From Primula veris (lineage: Eukaryota > Streptophyta > Magnoliopsida > Ericales > Primulaceae): a stretch of DNA of 64,000 nt. Of the stretch, positions 60,449 to 64,000 are shown piece by piece. The notes under the pieces are model-generated. The model was not told where the DNA came from. It did not search any database and saw nothing but the letters and a program-made list of their open reading frames with translations. The position numbers were made by a program, and so were the translations under genes. Each line of letters starts with the position of its first letter. Within the stretch, counting starts at the first letter, position 1. Location of the stretch: the NCBI GenBank assembly GCA_963682055.1, contig OY821745.1:7013501-7077500 (forward strand). The letters run 5' to 3'.

Positions 60449-60590
60449 TGTTTTGGTGTTACTTGAGTTTTATGCTTTCGTAGTTTGAATATTTTTGTTT
60501 CTGATGGTTAAACAATGTGCCTTTGTTATGATATAGTGCTTAATTAATATTTTATTTTATTACTTTATCGTATTAAATTTTCTTCTTAGA

Positions 60591-61535
60591 TGGCTGCACG
60601 AGACGATGTTGATACTAAACTCAAACAGCAATTTCGATGGACCGATGCAATGGAAGTAATGCTTACACATTTTTTTAGGTGATGAGGTAAAAGCATGATG
60701 AAAAGTAGATAAAAGTTTTAAGAAAACTTCATACGTTCAAGATGCAAAAGCAATCTCATTGGAATTTAATACTTGTTGTAATTCTGATCATGTTGAAAAC
60801 CGAATGAGAACAATCAAAAAGAAGTTTGGTGAAGAAATATTCAAATGAACGAAAGCGGATTTGGGTGGGTTGAAAGTCAAAGGATGTTCACATGCTCACC
60901 CGAAGTTCAGAAAACATATTGTGAAGTAAGTTATATTTACTTTTATCATTTTAATCAAGTTTGTCTTCTTTTTTCTTATATAATTTTTCTGTTATTTCAG
61001 ACTTATCCAAAAGCTTCTCCATATCTAAATAAGCCTATTGAAATGTATGATGAGTTTATGATCAAGCCACAAGAAGTTTCGCAAAGTCAAATACTGATGA
61101 ACTTAACACACTAGATGAGGGTATTAATAATATCGAAAGTAATGATGAATTAGATGTTGAAGAAATAACAAGCACTCAAGTATTCTCACAGAATTCAGAG
61201 ATTGCAACATCTCAACTAAGGTCCCATGGAAAACGAAAAGAGTTGGAGAAGAAGTTATAGATAAATTGGATAAACTAGCCGATAGCGTTGCTAATGTAGC
61301 TACATCATTGATAACCAATACTAATCAAGAGCATGTTAGAATTTTGTACAATGAAGTGACAAAGATGGAGGGATTTGATGAGTCGGACTTGGAAGATGCG
61401 TTTAATTATCTCAACAAAAATAAAATAGAGGCAATGGGATTTATCGTAAAAAAAAGATGTAGGAAAGAAAAAGTGGTTGACGAAGTTCCTTTAAGAAAAG
61501 TAGAAGAACTTTTAGCTTTTTTCCCGTCAAAATAA
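60591..61535 (+). pseudogene. Harbinger-associated Myb/SANT-like protein
   Basis: Second gene of plant PIF/Harbinger elements; it binds DNA and helps the transposase reach the nucleus. Reads QFRWTDAMEVMLTHFF (Myb/SANT start), then after stops and shifts HVENRMRTIKKKFGE, SGFGWVESQRMFTCSPEV, ASPYLNKPIEMYDEFMI, and a final open part (61266-61535) with KLADSVANVATSLI and ESDLEDAFNYLN, the usual C-terminal domain. Stops near 60679, 60846 and 61256 break it. An intron-like AT-rich gap lies at about 60929-61000. Confidence 0.8.
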
Positions 61536-62372
61536 TTGTGATTTTAATCACTAATGTTTTTAAACTTTCACGAACTTATTCATTTTTGTGACTTTTAGTT
61601 AAATTTTGGAACTTTTAGTTAATTTTTGTGACTTTTCATCTTAAAATATTTTGTTTAAAGTATGAACAATGTTTATTTATTTATGCATCGAATTTGTCTA
61701 ATTTAAATAACTAATAGATTTTTGAATTTCAATAGAATTCCCATGGGAAACATTTGACGCACCAAACACCCGTAAATAAAATGCAAACAAAAGTTTACAC
61801 CGTAAAACTTTACCCGAAAAATATTTTCCCTCCGTAAATATTTTATTATGAAACAAACAAAGCCTAATATCAGACTCTAAATAACTTGTTAGAGTTATGG
61901 ACTTTTTTAGCTAGCGAGAGGTGGCAATTACTTTTTATTTTTTATTTATTTTCTTATTTTATATACAGAGCTCCATCATATAAAGAGATAGAAATGACAC
62001 ATATTTTCCTTCATATCACTAACTAGGTACCAATATATAATATAATATAGTTTTGCTAGTTAAAATTAGTTGGTAAATACTTCATCCGTTTCTAAACAAA
62101 TGTATTATACGAAAATACGTGCAATTTTGACCGATAAAATTTTCATATACAGATTTTCGAAAAAAATACTTTCAAAAGTTGATCACATAGTTTATGGTTA
62201 GAACTATATGATAAAATTTTCAAATTTATCATTTCAAAAATTTTGATATAAAAAATTTGATGATAAAAATTACACGTATTTTCATAAAAAAATATTTGTT
62301 TAGATACAACATGAATATAAGTTAGAGTTAACTTGTGTTAGTTTAAGTTGGGATACTGTATTGCTTATTTGG

Positions 62373-62609
62373 TACTCCCTCCGTTCGTATTTAATTGTCA
62401 ATTACGAAACTACCTGTAATTTTGACCGATCAAGAACTTGTATCAAAATTGTCGGAATGAATATTTTCAAAAACTGATTATATAGTTCAAATGTTAAATT
62501 TTATGATTAGATTTAAAAAAAATTCATTTCGACAATTTTGATAAAAGTTATAAGTCGATCAAAATTACACGTAATTTCATAGCGAACAATTAAACGGTAA
62601 TATTGGGAG
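62373..62609. mobile_element. Stowaway-like MITE close to the enolase promoter
   Basis: Begins TACTCCCTCCGTTCGTATTT and ends in an eroded inverse (GCGAACAATTAAACGG...GGGAG). Copy 1 of the duplication has the unoccupied site at about 56502 (TTATTTGGAGTATGAATTTT). It ends some 330 bp before the enolase ATG. Confidence 0.6.
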
Positions 62610-62744
62610 ACTGAATTTTGGAAATGTAGTTTAGTTTAATTCTAAATCTCTTTCAAAATGGTCCCCCAAAATCAAAAAAGTAAACAACTGGGCCCTCAAA
62701 ACTTCCCACCAACTTCCTATAATTCTTAACGTCCCCTCACAACA

Positions 62745-62887
62745 ACCAAACCCCAGCTCTCTCTCTCTCTCTCTGCTTTCATCGCCCCCTCAGCGGACTT
62801 TCCTATACACACCTATACATACATACACACTTAATATATATACTCACAAAACCCTCACACCAAACCCCCTAACCGTCATCTCTCTCC

Positions 62888-62924
<37 letters not shown>

Positions 62925-62936
62925 CTTATTCAGTCA
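62745..62936 (+). promoter_or_regulatory. Enolase 5' leader with CT and TA tracts
   Basis: Two (CT)n runs (about 62757-62775 and 62880-62908) and a (TA)n run (62907-62924) lie directly before the ATG. No convincing separate TATA box could be picked because of the TA-rich background (AATATATATACTC near 62833 is a candidate). Confidence 0.5.
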
Positions 62937-63307
62937 ATGGCGTTAGCTCCGGCTTATTCTTCTTCTCTCTCTAAACTCTACCTCCGCTCCCCCTCTCTAA
63001 ACCCCTCCATCTCCTCTCCCCGCTACGTCTCCGTCCGTTGCTCTGCCGCCACGTCATCTCCCGGGGTGAAGTCTATAAAGGCGAGGCAGATAATAGACAG
63101 CAGGGGAAACCCGACGGTGGAGGTCGATCTGGTAACTGACGGTGGCCTGTACCGGTCGGCGGTGCCTAGCGGAGCCTCAACGGGGATCTACGAGGCGTTG
63201 GAGCTGAGAGACGGTGATAAGAGTGTGTATGGTGGGAAAGGCGTGATGAAAGCCGTGGATAATATTAACCAGATTTTGGGTCCTAAACTCATCGGCATCG
63301 ATGTTAG
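62937..63307 (+). CDS. ENO1: Plastid enolase, first exon (gene continues beyond the window)
   Basis: Enolase converts 2-phosphoglycerate to phosphoenolpyruvate; the plastid form supplies PEP for fatty-acid and shikimate synthesis. This exon encodes 123 codons plus two bases. Residues 1 to about 38 form a Ser/Leu/Arg-rich transit peptide, which separates it from the cytosolic isoform. The enolase N-terminal domain follows: [19 protein letters not shown], then [17 protein letters not shown] (the mobile active-site loop with its Ser) and [12 protein letters not shown]. The donor is AG|GTATTT at 63307. Intron 1 fills the rest of the window, so catalytic Glu, Lys and metal-binding Asp residues lie outside. 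Unlike its AT-rich surroundings the exon is GC-rich. Confidence 0.9.
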
Positions 63308-64000
63308 GTATTTCATTTTCTTGTGTTTTTGTTTTTGTTATTTTTAGTGTTATTGTTACTGTTATTGTTACTGTTATTGTTATTGTTATTGTTATTGTTA
63401 TTGTTATTGTTATTGTTATTGTTATTGTTATTGTTATTGGAGTGAATTAGTATATGAAATTTCCTGATCAGTTGGACTAGTATTCGATGAATGAGAAATT
63501 AGGTCCTTAACTCGGTATGATTGTTGTTATGTTGAATTTAAATGCATGTATGTTTTTATGTTATTGTTATTGGAGTGAATTATATGAGATTTTCTTATCA
63601 GTTGGACTAATAGTCGATTAATGAGAAATTAGCTACTAAACTCATCGGCATCAATGTTAGGTATATTTATTTTGAATTTGTTTTTGTGTTTCTGTTATTG
63701 TTATTGTTATTGGATTGCATTATTTGAAGTTCCTGATCACTAATTGTCGATTAATGGGAAATTAGCTTCTGAACTCATTGGCATTGATGTTGTGTATTAT
63801 TCTGAATTTAATTATTGTTTTTGTGTTATTGTTATTGGCGTGAATTGTATGAGATTTGGACTAGTAGTCTATTAATGAGAAATTAGCTCCTGAACTCATT
63901 GGCATCGATGTTGTGTGTATTTATTCTGAATTTAATTCAAGTTTTTGTGTTATTGTTATTGGAGTGAATTATTTGAGATTTGGACTAGTAGTCTATTAAT
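63282..64000 (+). repeat. Tandem copies of the enolase exon 1 end/donor in intron 1
   Basis: The exon end AAACTCATCGGCATCGATGTT is followed by TAGGTATTT. Related strings occur at about 63636 (AAACTCATCGGCATCAATG, then TTAGGTATA), about 63770 (GAACTCATTGGCATTGATG, then TTGTGTATT) and about 63893 (GAACTCATTGGCATCGATG, then TTGTGTGTA). Each is followed by GAATTT, TTTTTGTGTTATTGTTATTGG and GGACTAGTAGTC-like text. Period roughly 120-135 bp; the array runs off the window. Confidence 0.85.
63350..63440. repeat. (GTTATT)n microsatellite
   Basis: Hexamer run with early GTTACT variants. Shorter GTTATT runs occur in each later unit of the intron repeat. Confidence 0.9.

Larger units (their letters stand above)
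56996..61864 (+). mobile_element. PIF/Harbinger DNA transposon, about 4.9 kb
   Basis: Boundaries come from comparison with the uninterrupted copy at about 56000-56012 (CACTTTTTAATTTCAGAC). The target duplication is probably TAA, with one change on the left (TAG at 56993-56995, TAA at 61865-61867), as expected for this superfamily. Terminal sequences are only weakly inverted, but both ends share TTTTCGGGTAAA and GAAAATATTTT in inverted orientation. It carries the two genes typical of the family, a DDE transposase and a Myb/SANT-like protein, both lightly damaged. A second non-coding element (57254-58380) is nested in its left part. Confidence 0.85.
56650..62690 (+). repeat. Tandem duplication, downstream unit, interrupted by a transposon
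   Basis: Begins with GAGTCAATTAGTTGGAGTG near 56712 and matches copy 1 up to CACTTTTTA (56994). It resumes at TAATATCAGACTC (61865) and continues into the enolase promoter. The gap is the PIF/Harbinger insertion. A second MITE (62373-62609) is also specific to this unit. Confidence 0.8.

Overview
The window is nuclear DNA of a flowering plant, almost certainly a eudicot. The base composition is AT-rich, genes carry GT-AG introns, and the recognisable genes are plant ones: a kinesin-8 motor, an ESB1-type dirigent protein, a CPP1-like plastid membrane protein, a CYP71-clan cytochrome P450, the first exon of a plastid enolase, and a small cluster of defensin-like secreted peptides. Much of the remainder is transposon debris. 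I cannot name the species or family.

Layout. 1-1445: end of a CACTA transposon, a GTAGTAGCATCATG-type minisatellite and a hAT-like MITE. 1454-5640: AT-rich, gene-free, with a hairpin repeat and a LINE remnant. 5914-about 12000 (+): kinesin-8 gene; its exon 1/intron 1 junction is repeated three times. 14735-16237: internally deleted LTR element. 16681-18281: broken gene with a 16-residue repeat, part of which is inverted. 18553-18846 (-): truncated ribosomal protein eL28 copy. 19740-26990: three-copy tandem duplication holding two intact and one deleted defensin-like gene, with several datable MITE insertions. 27524-33305 (-): dead Ty1/copia element. 34.2-34.6 kb: second CACTA-related repeat. 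35252-36731 (+): dirigent gene. 40307-44798 (+): CPP1-like gene. 46.7-50.5 kb: repeats, including a stray copy of the enolase leader and a non-coding transposon-like element. 50.56-51.13 kb: LINE fragment. 51706-54415 (+): P450. 55.5-62.7 kb: tandem duplication of the enolase upstream region, its second copy split by a PIF/Harbinger transposon of about 4.9 kb. 62937-end (+): 5' end of plastid enolase, running out of the window inside intron 1.

The genes do not form a pathway; this is an ordinary plant gene neighbourhood with independent transcription units. The notable theme is local duplication: exon-end/splice-donor segments repeated inside intron 1 of both the kinesin and the enolase genes, a repeated intron segment in the CPP1-like gene, a tandem defensin-like cluster with an inverted promoter duplication, and an IR-flanked inverted block inside a coding repeat array. 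I found no CRISPR, operon or tRNA/rRNA gene, and nothing I would call a new molecular system. The strongest leads are the inverted 16-residue repeat locus, the repeated splice donors and the pair of transposon-like elements carrying 20-bp tandem repeats.
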